A stretch of DNA of 13,313 nt from CAYRHS01 sp964424125 (GTDB lineage Bacteria > Actinomycetota > Acidimicrobiia > IMCC26256 > JAOSJL01), in contig CAYRHS010000087.1 of assembly GCA_964424125.1 (NCBI GenBank), positions 1 to 13,313 on the forward strand. The letters run 5' to 3'. The notes under the pieces were generated by a model. That model searched no databases and was not told the origin of the DNA. It was given only the letters and a program-made list of their open reading frames with translations. Positions 6,338 to 12,454 of the stretch are shown here, one piece after another (position 1 is the first letter of the stretch; every line of letters starts with the position of its first letter). The translations under genes were made by a program, and so were the position numbers.

Positions 6338-6870
6338 GCGGCGGGGACGGGCGGCCGCACCTGGCGCTGGTGGGTCTCATGGGAGCGGGGAAGACGACGG
6401 TGGGCAGCGAGGTCGCGCGCCGCCTGGGACGGGACTTCGTGGACGTCGACGAGCTCATCGAGCGAACCAGCGGCGCGAGCGTGCGCTCGCTCTTCGCCGA
6501 GGAAGGGGAGGGCGCGTTCCGCGCTCGTGAGCGCGTCGCGGTGGCGGAAGTGTGCGCGGCCTCTCGGCCCCTCGTGATCGCTCCGGGCGGTGGCGCGATC
6601 GTCGACCCCGAGAACCGTCGACGGCTGCGTGAGCGTGCTGTGGTGCTCTGGCTCGACGCCGACCCGGCGACGCTTGCGGCTCGCGTCGAGCACACCGACG
6701 ACCGACCGCTCCTCGACGGCGGCGCGCGCGAGGCGACGTTGCGCCGGTTGACGGCAGTGCGGGCGCCGGCCTACGAAGCGGCGGCACACGGGAAGATCAC
6801 GACCGACGGAGCCTCCGTCGCCGAGGTCGCGGACCGGGTTCTCGAGGAGTACCGGTCGTGGAGCGGGTGA
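6334..6870 (+). CDS. aroK: Shikimate kinase
   Basis: 178 residues. It phosphorylates shikimate at the 3-hydroxyl with ATP. The Walker A loop is GLMGAGKTT (14-22). DVDELIE (37-43) carries the shikimate-binding aspartate. FRARE (62-66) and the Gly-rich GGGA (85-88) line the substrate pocket. DDRPLL (122-127) holds the lid arginine and RAPAYEAAA (143-151) the C-terminal arginine/tyrosine motif. Length matches the family. It starts with GTG inside the aroC stop (GTGA) and overlaps aroB by 13 bases, so its translation is coupled on both sides. No sign of fusion to aroB, unlike some other bacteria. Confidence 0.96.
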   Translation: MSGGDGRPHLALVGLMGAGKTTVGSEVARRLGRDFVDVDELIERTSGASVRSLFAEEGEGAFRARERVAVAEVCAASRPLVIAPGGGAIVDPENRRRLRERAVVLWLDADPATLAARVEHTDDRPLLDGGAREATLRRLTAVRAPAYEAAAHGKITTDGASVAEVADRVLEEYRSWSG

Positions 6871-7970
6871 CGCTTCGCCTCGCGACGGGGAGCTACGACG
6901 TGGTCGTCGGCTCCGGGGCGCTCGCGGAAGCCGGGTCGCTGCTCGGGTCGCGCCGCCGCGCCGTCGTCGTCAGCCAGCCGGCTGTCGCCGAGCGGCACGG
7001 GGCCGCGCTCGTGGCCTCCCTCGAACGAGTCGGCGCCGAGGTGGACGTGGCGCTCCTCGCCCCCGGTGAAGAGGCGAAGTCGCTCGCGGTGGTCGAGGGC
7101 CTCTGCCGCCGTTTCGCCCGCAACGGGGTGCTGCGCGACGACGCGATCGTGGCGCTCGGGGGCGGCGTGGTCGGTGACGTGGCCGGCTTCGCGGCCGCCG
7201 TGTACCACCGCGGCATCGACGCGCTCCAGGCGCCGACCACGCTCCTCGCCCAGGTGGACGCCGCGATCGGTGGCAAGACTGCGGTCAATCTCCCCGAGGG
7301 CAAGAACCTTGTGGGCGCGTTCCATCAGCCGGTGGGTGTCGTCGCCGACGTGACGGCGCTCGCCACGTTGCCGGCCGAGGAGTACCGCTCGGGACTCGGC
7401 GAGGTGGTGAAGTACGCGCTCTCGCATCGGGGCGCGGATGCCGAAGCGATCGCGGCGATCCTGGCCGACGAGCGGTCGGCAGTTTTCGCCCGCGACCCGG
7501 ACGTGCTGACCCGCCTCGTGCGCGCGTGCGTGGCGGTGAAGGCCGAGATCGTCGAGGCGGACGAGCAGGAACGAACGGGCAGCCGGGCATTGCTCAACTA
7601 CGGGCACACGCTCGCGCACGCGCTCGAGGCGGATCGCGACTTCGGCCTCCGGCACGGAGAGGCCGTGGCCGTGGGGCTCGTCTTCGCGGCCGAGCTCGCG
7701 CACGCCATGGATCGCATCGACGAGCACACGGTGGCCCGCCACCGCGCGCTCGTCAGTGCCGTCGACCTCCCCACCGCGGTTCCGGAGGCGATCGACGCGG
7801 GGGCCCTGCTCGGCCTCATGCGGCGGGACAAGAAGGCATCGGGCGGGCTCACGTTCGTGCTCGACGGGCCGTCGGGTCCCGAGCTGGTCTCCGACCCGCC
7901 GCCCGACGCGCTCGCCCGTGCGCTGGCGGCGGTAGGTGTTCGCGCCGACGTCGGTCGCGCGCGAGGCTGA
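6858..7970 (+). CDS. aroB: 3-dehydroquinate synthase
   Basis: 370 residues. It cyclises DAHP to 3-dehydroquinate with NAD and a divalent metal, the second step of the shikimate pathway. The NAD-binding segment is ALGGGVVGDVAGFAAAVYHR (99-118), followed by PTTLLAQVDAAIGGKTAVN (126-144). Metal ligands by family alignment are Glu182 (GEVVKYA), His250 (NYGHTLAHALE) and His266 (RHGEAVAVGL). RDKK (323-326) is the conserved basic motif near the C terminus. The GTG at 6858 lies inside the end of aroK. aroQ follows four bases after the stop, which puts three aro enzymes in direct translational succession. Confidence 0.96.
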   Translation: MERVTLRLATGSYDVVVGSGALAEAGSLLGSRRRAVVVSQPAVAERHGAALVASLERVGAEVDVALLAPGEEAKSLAVVEGLCRRFARNGVLRDDAIVALGGGVVGDVAGFAAAVYHRGIDALQAPTTLLAQVDAAIGGKTAVNLPEGKNLVGAFHQPVGVVADVTALATLPAEEYRSGLGEVVKYALSHRGADAEAIAAILADERSAVFARDPDVLTRLVRACVAVKAEIVEADEQERTGSRALLNYGHTLAHALEADRDFGLRHGEAVAVGLVFAAELAHAMDRIDEHTVARHRALVSAVDLPTAVPEAIDAGALLGLMRRDKKASGGLTFVLDGPSGPELVSDPPPDALARALAAVGVRADVGRARG

Positions 7971-7974
7971 GCAC

Positions 7975-8418
7975 GTGGCGACGATCCTGCTCCTGTCGGG
8001 GCCGAACCTGAACTTGCTCGGCGACCGCGAACCCGAGATCTACGGCCACACCCGCCTCGACGACCTCGTCGCCACGGCGCGTTCGGCGACCGAGGCGCGG
8101 GGTCACACCCTCGAGCACGTGCAATCGAACCACGAAGGGGAGCTGGTGGAGGCGGTGCACGGTGCTCGGGGCCGGTGTGCGGCCATCGTGTGCAACCCCG
8201 GCGCGCTCACCCATTACTCGTACGCGCTCGCGGATGCGTTCGCGGCCTACGACGGCGTGGCCGTCGAGCTCCACCTCTCCAATCCGGGCGCTCGGGAGGA
8301 GTGGCGTCGGCGGTCGGTCATCGCCCCGTACGTCACCGGCACGATCAGCGGGTTCGGGCCCGCCGGGTACCGCTGGGCACTCGAGGCGACCTGCGATCTC
8401 CTCGAGCAGTCGGAGTGA
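7975..8418 (+). CDS. aroQ: 3-dehydroquinate dehydratase, type II
   Basis: 147 residues from the GTG at 7975, the standard length. An in-frame GTG at 7936 would add 13 unrelated residues lying inside aroB, so I rejected it. The enzyme dehydrates 3-dehydroquinate to 3-dehydroshikimate by an anti elimination, as a dodecamer. Residues lining up with the known active site are Asn11 (GPNLNLLG), Arg18 and Tyr23 (DREPEIYG), QSNHEGEL (50-57), NPGALTHYSYALADA (74-88) and His100 in ELHLSN, followed by RE at 107-108. GDREP is a small variation on the commoner GTREP. GTGA overlap with the next gene. Confidence 0.95.
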   Translation: MATILLLSGPNLNLLGDREPEIYGHTRLDDLVATARSATEARGHTLEHVQSNHEGELVEAVHGARGRCAAIVCNPGALTHYSYALADAFAAYDGVAVELHLSNPGAREEWRRRSVIAPYVTGTISGFGPAGYRWALEATCDLLEQSE

Positions 8419-9521
8419 AGCTGCCCGCCGTCCACGTCGCGGCGCGCCTCGCTCGCCTCCGCGTCGCGCTGGAAGGGGCCGAGGTCGACGCGCTGGTCGT
8501 GTCGCGCCTCCCCAACATTCGCTACCTCACCGGTTTCACCGGGAGCGCGGGGACGCTCGTCGTCGACCGGGCCTCCGACGAGGCGGTGTTGCTCACCGAC
8601 GGTCGCTACCGCGAGCAGGCCCACGAGCAGCTCGCGCTCGCCGACGTCGGGGCCCGGGTCGAGGTCGGACCGACGGCACGCGAGCAGCGGGAACGCCTCG
8701 TTGTGGTGCTCGAAGGCCGGCGCCGTGTGGGGCTGGAAGCACACGGGGTCACCTGGGCGACCCAACGCGCCTGGGCGAAGGCCCTGGGCGAGGAGCACGA
8801 GCTCGTCGCCACGGAGGGCGTCGTCGAGGAGCTCCGACGGGTGAAGGAGCCCGGCGAGATCGCCCGGATCGAGGCCGCATGCCACATCGGCGACGACGCC
8901 TTCGCAGAGGTGTCGGCCCGCCTGGGCGACGGCCCGACCGAGATCGACGTCGCGTTGGAACTCGATCTCGCCATGCGGCGCCGCGGCGCGACCGGGATGA
9001 GCTTCGACCCGATCGTCGCCTCGGGCCCCAACGCGGCCATGCCGCACGCCCGGCCCACACCGCGCCCGATCGGGCGTGGGGAGCTGGTCGTGTGCGACTT
9101 CGGTTGTGTCGTCGACGGCTACTGCTCCGACATGACGCGCACGGTCAGCGTGGGGGAGCCGACGAGCGAGGCGCGGGCGCTCTACGAGCTGGTGCTCGAG
9201 GCGCAGCAGACCGCCCGCGACACGGTACGGGCCGGCACCGAGGTCGCGGCCGTCGACGCCGCGGCGCGCGACGTGATCGTCGCCGCCGGGCACGGGGAGC
9301 AGTTCGTGCACGGCACCGGCCACGGCGTCGGGGTGGAGATCCACGAGGCCCCGCGGGTGGCGCGTACGGCGAGTGATACGTTGCGGGTCGGCGACGTGGT
9401 CACCGTGGAGCCGGGCGTGTATCTCCCCGGGGTGGGTGGAGTCCGAATCGAGGACACCGTCGCCGTCTCCGCCGAAGGGTCGCGCCCGCTCACCACTGCC
9501 CCCAAGGAACTCGTCCTGTGA
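8415..9521 (+). CDS. pepQ: M24 family metallopeptidase, Xaa-Pro peptidase (PepQ-like)
   Basis: 368 residues from the GTG at 8415, which overlaps the aroQ stop. An N-terminal creatinase-like domain (1-135, with NIRYLTGFTGSAGTLVV at 34-50) precedes a pita-bread catalytic domain. The five metal ligands are Asp228 and Asp239 (CDFGCVVDGYCSDMTRT), His303 (HGTGHGVG), Glu332 (VEPGVY) and Glu346 (RIEDTV). His211 (AMPHARPT) and His310 complete the pocket. It is expected to release N-terminal residues before proline, or to cut X-Pro dipeptides, in the cytosol; dipeptidase and aminopeptidase P forms cannot be told apart from sequence alone. Its place between aroQ and efp is conserved in actinobacteria. 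A much longer in-frame extension upstream lies within aroQ and was rejected. Confidence 0.92.
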   Translation: MKLPAVHVAARLARLRVALEGAEVDALVVSRLPNIRYLTGFTGSAGTLVVDRASDEAVLLTDGRYREQAHEQLALADVGARVEVGPTAREQRERLVVVLEGRRRVGLEAHGVTWATQRAWAKALGEEHELVATEGVVEELRRVKEPGEIARIEAACHIGDDAFAEVSARLGDGPTEIDVALELDLAMRRRGATGMSFDPIVASGPNAAMPHARPTPRPIGRGELVVCDFGCVVDGYCSDMTRTVSVGEPTSEARALYELVLEAQQTARDTVRAGTEVAAVDAAARDVIVAAGHGEQFVHGTGHGVGVEIHEAPRVARTASDTLRVGDVVTVEPGVYLPGVGGVRIEDTVAVSAEGSRPLTTAPKELVL

Positions 9522-10078
9522 ACGTCTCCACCAACGACCTCAAGAACGGCATGGCGTTGGCCCTCCCCGAAGGGCTCATGACCGTCGTCGAGTTCCAGCA
9601 CGTGAAACCGGGCAAAGGCGGCGCATTCGTCCGGACCAAGCTCAAGAACTTCCGTACCGGCGCGGTCCTCGACAGGACCTTCCGGGCCGACGAGAAGGTC
9701 CCGCTCGCGGTGATCGACAAGCGGGAGATGCAGTATCTCTACCGGGACGCGGACGCGCTCGTCTTCATGGACAACGAGACCTTCGAGCAGATCCATGTGC
9801 CGGCCGAGGGGCTCGGTGACGCGGTCTCGTACCTGACCGAGGGCGACCGCGCGATCCTGCCGACCTACGAGAGCGAGATCGTCGGGATCGAGCTGCCCGC
9901 GGCCGTGGTACTGGAGGTCGCGCAAACCGAGCCGGGGATCCAGGGCGATCGTGTCTCGGGCGCGCGCAAGCCCGCCACCCTCTCCACCGGTCTCGTCGTC
10001 CAGGTGCCGTTGTTCGTCGAGCCGGGCGAGAAGGTGAAGGTCGACACGCGCTCGGGCGACTACCTCGAGCGCGCGTGA
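9518..10078 (+). CDS. efp: Elongation factor P
   Basis: 186 residues in the usual three domains: KOW-like (1-63), OB (64-125) and C-terminal OB (126-186). It binds stalled ribosomes between the P and E sites and speeds peptide bonds at polyproline stretches. The domain I loop that reaches the transferase centre reads HVKPGKGGAF (28-37), so the tip residue is Lys33. Actinobacterial factors known to work unmodified generally have PGKGPA there, whereas this one has Gly35. No lysine-modifying enzyme (EpmA/EpmB or similar) is in the window. The C-terminal signature VPLFVEPGEKVKVDTRSGDY is intact. GTG start in a GTGA overlap with pepQ. Confidence 0.96.
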   Translation: MNVSTNDLKNGMALALPEGLMTVVEFQHVKPGKGGAFVRTKLKNFRTGAVLDRTFRADEKVPLAVIDKREMQYLYRDADALVFMDNETFEQIHVPAEGLGDAVSYLTEGDRAILPTYESEIVGIELPAAVVLEVAQTEPGIQGDRVSGARKPATLSTGLVVQVPLFVEPGEKVKVDTRSGDYLERA

Positions 10079-10476
10079 CGATGGGAACCCGGCGCGAGGC
10101 GCGGGAGCGCGCGGTCGAGCTGGCCTACGAGTCCGAACAGTCGGGGCGGCCGCTCGCCGCGATCCTCGAAGACCTGCCGAGCGAGCCCGACGAGTACGCG
10201 GTGGTCCTCGCCTCCGGAGCCGAGGCCGACCGCGCACAGATCGACGATCTCCTCCGCACGTACTCCGAGCACTGGACGCCCGAGCGGATGCCCGTTGTCG
10301 ACCGGTGCATCCTGCGCCTGGCCACCTACGAGCTGTTACGTCACCCTGAGGTCTCGGCCGCGGTGGTCATCAACGAGTCCGTCGAGCTCGCCCGGCGCTA
10401 CTCGACTGCCGACTCGGGGCGGTTCGTGAACGGGTTGCTCGCCCGCATCGCCGCGGAGACACGCGCCGGGGTGTGA
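10075..10476 (+). CDS. nusB: Transcription antitermination factor NusB
   Basis: 133 residues, all-helical RNA-binding protein that acts with NusE (S10) on boxA in rRNA leaders. Visible motifs are RREARERAVELAYESEQSG near the N terminus, MPVVDRCILRLATYELL in the middle and VINESVELARRYS...GRFVNGLLARIA at the C terminus, in the order and spacing of the family. The GTG at 10075 continues the GTGA overlap pattern. The ATG at 10081, two codons later, is an equally good family N terminus (MGTRREARERA). No strong Shine-Dalgarno is present for either, so translation probably depends on coupling to efp. Confidence 0.94.
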   Translation: MTMGTRREARERAVELAYESEQSGRPLAAILEDLPSEPDEYAVVLASGAEADRAQIDDLLRTYSEHWTPERMPVVDRCILRLATYELLRHPEVSAAVVINESVELARRYSTADSGRFVNGLLARIAAETRAGV

Positions 10477-10805
10477 CGGTGCGGGCCGACACCGTCGCTC
10501 CGGAGAAGGTCGAACCTCCACTGCGCGTGCCCGAGCCGGGAGAGCTCGAGCCCGACCGGGACGTCGGTCCGGACAAGCCGTGGCTGGTCATCGTGTGGAA
10601 CGACCCGGTCAACCTCATGTCGTACGTCGTGTGGGTGCTCCAGAAGCTCTTCGGCTACTCGCGTGAGAAGGCGACGAAGCTCATGCTGGACGTGCATCAC
10701 AAGGGCAAGGCCATCGTGTCCCACGGCACCAAGGAGAAGGCCGAGGGCGACGTCGCCCGGCTCCACGCACACGGCCTGTGGGCAACGATGCAGCACGACT
10801 CCTGA
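10473..10805 (+). CDS. clpS: ClpS adaptor for the Clp protease
   Basis: 110 residues. ClpS delivers proteins with destabilising N-terminal residues to the ClpC/ClpA-ClpP protease. The core (36-107) shows WNDPVNLMSYVVWVLQKLFG, with Asn43 and Asp44 that hold the substrate amino group, then ATKLMLDVHHKGKAIV, with His75 at the conserved pocket position. The first 35 residues are an acidic, Pro-rich tail, the part that in other ClpS proteins engages the unfoldase. The start is a GTG in a GTGA overlap with nusB; another in-frame GTG lies two codons on. The next gene encodes DUF2017, a usual neighbour in actinobacteria. Confidence 0.93.
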   Translation: MTVRADTVAPEKVEPPLRVPEPGELEPDRDVGPDKPWLVIVWNDPVNLMSYVVWVLQKLFGYSREKATKLMLDVHHKGKAIVSHGTKEKAEGDVARLHAHGLWATMQHDS

Positions 10806-10815
10806 GGGTCGCTCC

Positions 10816-11361
10816 ATGGAACCCACCTTCCGCTCCACCGGTGCCGGCGTGCGGGTCTCCCTCGCGGGCGAGCACGCGGCGCTGCTCCGGCGCGTGCCCG
10901 ACGACGTGCTCCGGGTCCTCGACGAGCCCGCGGAGGGTGTGGACGAGCTCGGGCGGGAGCGCGGCGCAACCGATCCCGGGCGGGAGCGGCTGTTCCCTCG
11001 CGCCTACCTCGACCCCACCGAAGAGCAGGCCGAGGACGACTGGCAGCGGATGGTCCACCCGGAGCTCGTGGCCGCGAAGCGTGCGGCCGCACGGACGATG
11101 GCCGAGAGCCTCGCTCGGCTGGAGCGTCGGGGCGATCGTCTCGCCGTCGACCTCGATGCCGGCGAGACCGAGGCATGGCTGAGCGTGCTCAACGACGCCC
11201 GTCTGGTGCTCGGCACCCGCCTGGGCGTCGAGGACGGCCCCGACTACGACCGCGTCGATCCCGACGATCCCGACGCCGCACTCTTCCTCTTCTACGGCTT
11301 CCTGACGCTGCTAACGGGTGAGCTCGTGGAGGTGCTCCTCGGTCCCTCCACGGAGGTGTGA
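10816..11361 (+). CDS. DUF2017 family protein
   Basis: 181-residue cytosolic protein of unknown function, found almost only in actinobacteria and usually beside clpS. The family pattern is clear in the C-terminal half: AWLSVLNDARLVLGTRLGV (120-138), then a short acidic loop and a hydrophobic helix ALFLFYGFLTLLTGELVEVLL (155-175). The centre (66-110) is helical and rich in Arg and Glu. No catalytic motif or signal peptide. The ATG at 10816 has GAGGG (10804-10808) seven bases upstream; the longer frame from 10663 lies in clpS and is rejected. Position suggests a link to ClpS-dependent proteolysis, but that is inference from neighbourhood only. Confidence 0.85.
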   Translation: MEPTFRSTGAGVRVSLAGEHAALLRRVPDDVLRVLDEPAEGVDELGRERGATDPGRERLFPRAYLDPTEEQAEDDWQRMVHPELVAAKRAAARTMAESLARLERRGDRLAVDLDAGETEAWLSVLNDARLVLGTRLGVEDGPDYDRVDPDDPDAALFLFYGFLTLLTGELVEVLLGPSTEV

Positions 11362-11396
11362 AGCGCCGGCATCGGAGCGCGACGGCCACGCTTCAC

Positions 11397-11434
11397 CCTG
11401 CGCCGGGGGAGGTGGCTACCCTCCCGGCCGCAGG
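11397..11434 (+). terminator. Long GC-rich hairpin at the end of the aro-DUF2017 block
   Basis: CCTGCG (11397-11402) pairs with CGCAGG (11429-11434), CC (11403-11404) with GG (11426-11427), and GGGAGG (11407-11412) with CCTCCC (11420-11425). That is 14 bp with a 2-base and a 1-base bulge and a 7-base loop. No T run follows. It may end the upstream transcript. As it covers the TACCCT box, it might instead be a dyad operator for the SDR gene. Confidence 0.5.
11417..11422 (+). promoter_or_regulatory. Putative -10 box (TACCCT) before the SDR gene
   Basis: TACCCT fits TANNNT. TTCACC (11392-11397) is a weak -35 at 19 bases. Predicted start is about 11429, 24 bases before the SDR GTG. It lies within the loop and right arm of the hairpin, so hairpin and promoter readings compete. 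Confidence 0.3.
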
Positions 11435-11452
11435 ACGACGGCGGGAGCGGGC

Positions 11453-12352
11453 GTGGGCTATCTGGGCGGCAAGACGATCGCGGTGACGGGCGCGGGGCGG
11501 GGGATCGGCCGGGCGGTTGCAATGGCCTGCGCCGCCGAGGGCGCCAACGTCGTGGTGAACGACTACGGCGTACGCATGGACGGGCGCGACCCGTCGTCCG
11601 AGGTCGCCGACGCGGTCGTGGCCGAGATCAGCGACGCGAGCGGCAGCGCAGTGGCCGTCGCGGACACGGTGGCGACGATGGAGGGCGGCCAGCGGATCGT
11701 CCAGACCGCGGTCGACCGGTGGGGCCGGATCGACGGCGTGGTCACCCCGGCCGGGATCCTGCGTGAGCGGATGCTGTTCAACATGACCGAAGAGGAGTGG
11801 GATCCCGTCATCGAGACCCACCTCAAGGGCACCTTCACCGTGTTCCGTGCCGCGGCCGCGTTCATGCGGGAGCAGCGTTCCGGGACGCTCGTCGGCTTCA
11901 CGTCGGGGGCGTTCGCGGGCAGCGTCGCCCAGGCGAACTACAGCGCGGCGAAGGGCGGCATCGTCTCGCTGGTCCGCAGCGCCGCCGCCGGCATGTACAA
12001 GTACGGAGTGACCGCGAACGCGATCGCTCCCGTGGCGAGCAGCCGGATGTCGGCCAACGTGCCTATGGACATCGAGATGGGCGAGCCCGAGGACGTCGCG
12101 CCGCTGGTCGTCTACCTGCTCGGCGACGACGCCCGTGACGTAACCGGGCAGGTGTACACGGCCGTCGGTGGCCGCGTCGCGGTGTGGAACCAGCCGGCCG
12201 AGGTGCGCTCGATGGAGAAGGACGGCCGCTGGACCCCGGAGGAGCTGGTCGAGCGCCTCCCCGCTGAGGTCGGCCAGGAGCGGATGCCGCTCATCGACCG
12301 CCTCGAGGAAATGGCGACGGCCGCGGCGGCGAAGAAGGCCGCCGAGGGCTGA
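11453..12352 (+). CDS. SDR family NAD(P)-dependent oxidoreductase
   Basis: 299 residues from the GTG at 11453 (GGGAG at 11443-11447). Rossmann fold with TGAGRGIG (12-19). VVVNDYGVRMDGRD (33-46) and the following loop resemble the hydroxyacyl-CoA dehydrogenase branch (MFE-2-like), which supports 3-hydroxyacyl-CoA or steroid-type substrates. Catalytic Tyr163 and Lys167 are in QANYSAAKGG. The usual NNAG reads TPAG (98-101). The position normally Asn in the fourth-helix motif is His123 (THLKGTF). The best catalytic Ser is Ser151, one residue closer to the Tyr than usual. The C-terminal 60 residues exceed a FabG-type enzyme, as in related actinobacterial SDRs. It lies alone between two hairpins. 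The substrate cannot be decided. Confidence 0.85.
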   Translation: MGYLGGKTIAVTGAGRGIGRAVAMACAAEGANVVVNDYGVRMDGRDPSSEVADAVVAEISDASGSAVAVADTVATMEGGQRIVQTAVDRWGRIDGVVTPAGILRERMLFNMTEEEWDPVIETHLKGTFTVFRAAAAFMREQRSGTLVGFTSGAFAGSVAQANYSAAKGGIVSLVRSAAAGMYKYGVTANAIAPVASSRMSANVPMDIEMGEPEDVAPLVVYLLGDDARDVTGQVYTAVGGRVAVWNQPAEVRSMEKDGRWTPEELVERLPAEVGQERMPLIDRLEEMATAAAAKKAAEG

Positions 12353-12364
12353 GCGGCCCGTCGG
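12342..12364 (+). terminator. Hairpin over the SDR stop codon
   Basis: CCGAGGGC (12342-12349) pairs with GCCC (12356-12359) and TCGG (12361-12364) around one bulged G. The TGA stop lies in the 6-base loop. No T run follows. Possible U-less terminator before the pyr promoter. Confidence 0.35.
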
Positions 12365-12393
12365 GGGCGCACCGTCCCTGTCACCGCTGCTGC

Positions 12394-12399
12394 TAACCT
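12394..12399 (+). promoter_or_regulatory. -10 box (TAACCT) of the pyr operon
   Basis: TAACCT fits TANNNT and predicts a transcript start near 12406, just ahead of the PyrR-binding hairpin, leaving a short leader as in known pyr operons. I see no good -35 box. Confidence 0.5.
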
Positions 12400-12415
12400 A
12401 TGGTCCGACCGTGAA

Positions 12416-12434
12416 GGGGGTCCGGTGAGGCCCC
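12416..12434 (+). promoter_or_regulatory. PyrR-binding RNA hairpin in the pyr leader
   Basis: The RNA reads GGGGGUCCGGUGAGGCCCC. Bases 12417-12420 pair with 12431-12434, U12421 with G12430 (wobble) and C12422 with G12429. This leaves the hexaloop CGGUGA (12423-12428), an exact fit to the CNGNGA loop and UCCNGNGAGG core recognised by PyrR with UMP. It lies just upstream of the Shine-Dalgarno sequence and of pyrR itself, the expected place for autoregulation. Confidence 0.8.
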
Positions 12435-12437
12435 GAC

Positions 12438-12443
12438 GGAGGT
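12438..12443 (+). promoter_or_regulatory. Strong Shine-Dalgarno sequence next to the PyrR hairpin
   Basis: GGAGGT is the best ribosome site in this region and starts three bases after the PyrR-binding stem, so bound PyrR could mask it. The nearest visible start is ATG at 12455, but the intervening Ns leave the true spacing unknown. Confidence 0.6.
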
Positions 12444-12453
12444 NNNNNNNNNN
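12444..12453. other. Assembly gap (ten Ns)
   Basis: Ten ambiguous bases inside the pyr leader. The true length and content are unknown, so reading frame and distances across it are not secure. Confidence 0.99.
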
Positions 12454-12454
12454 G

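Noticed and set aside
8162..9376. 404-codon plus-strand frame across aroQ and pepQ
   Set aside because: Arg/Ala/Gly-rich out-of-frame product; both genes it overlaps have intact catalytic motifs.
12425..12454. GTG at 12425 as start of pyrR
   Set aside because: It lies in the hexaloop of the PyrR-binding hairpin, upstream of the strong ribosome site, and reads through the assembly gap.
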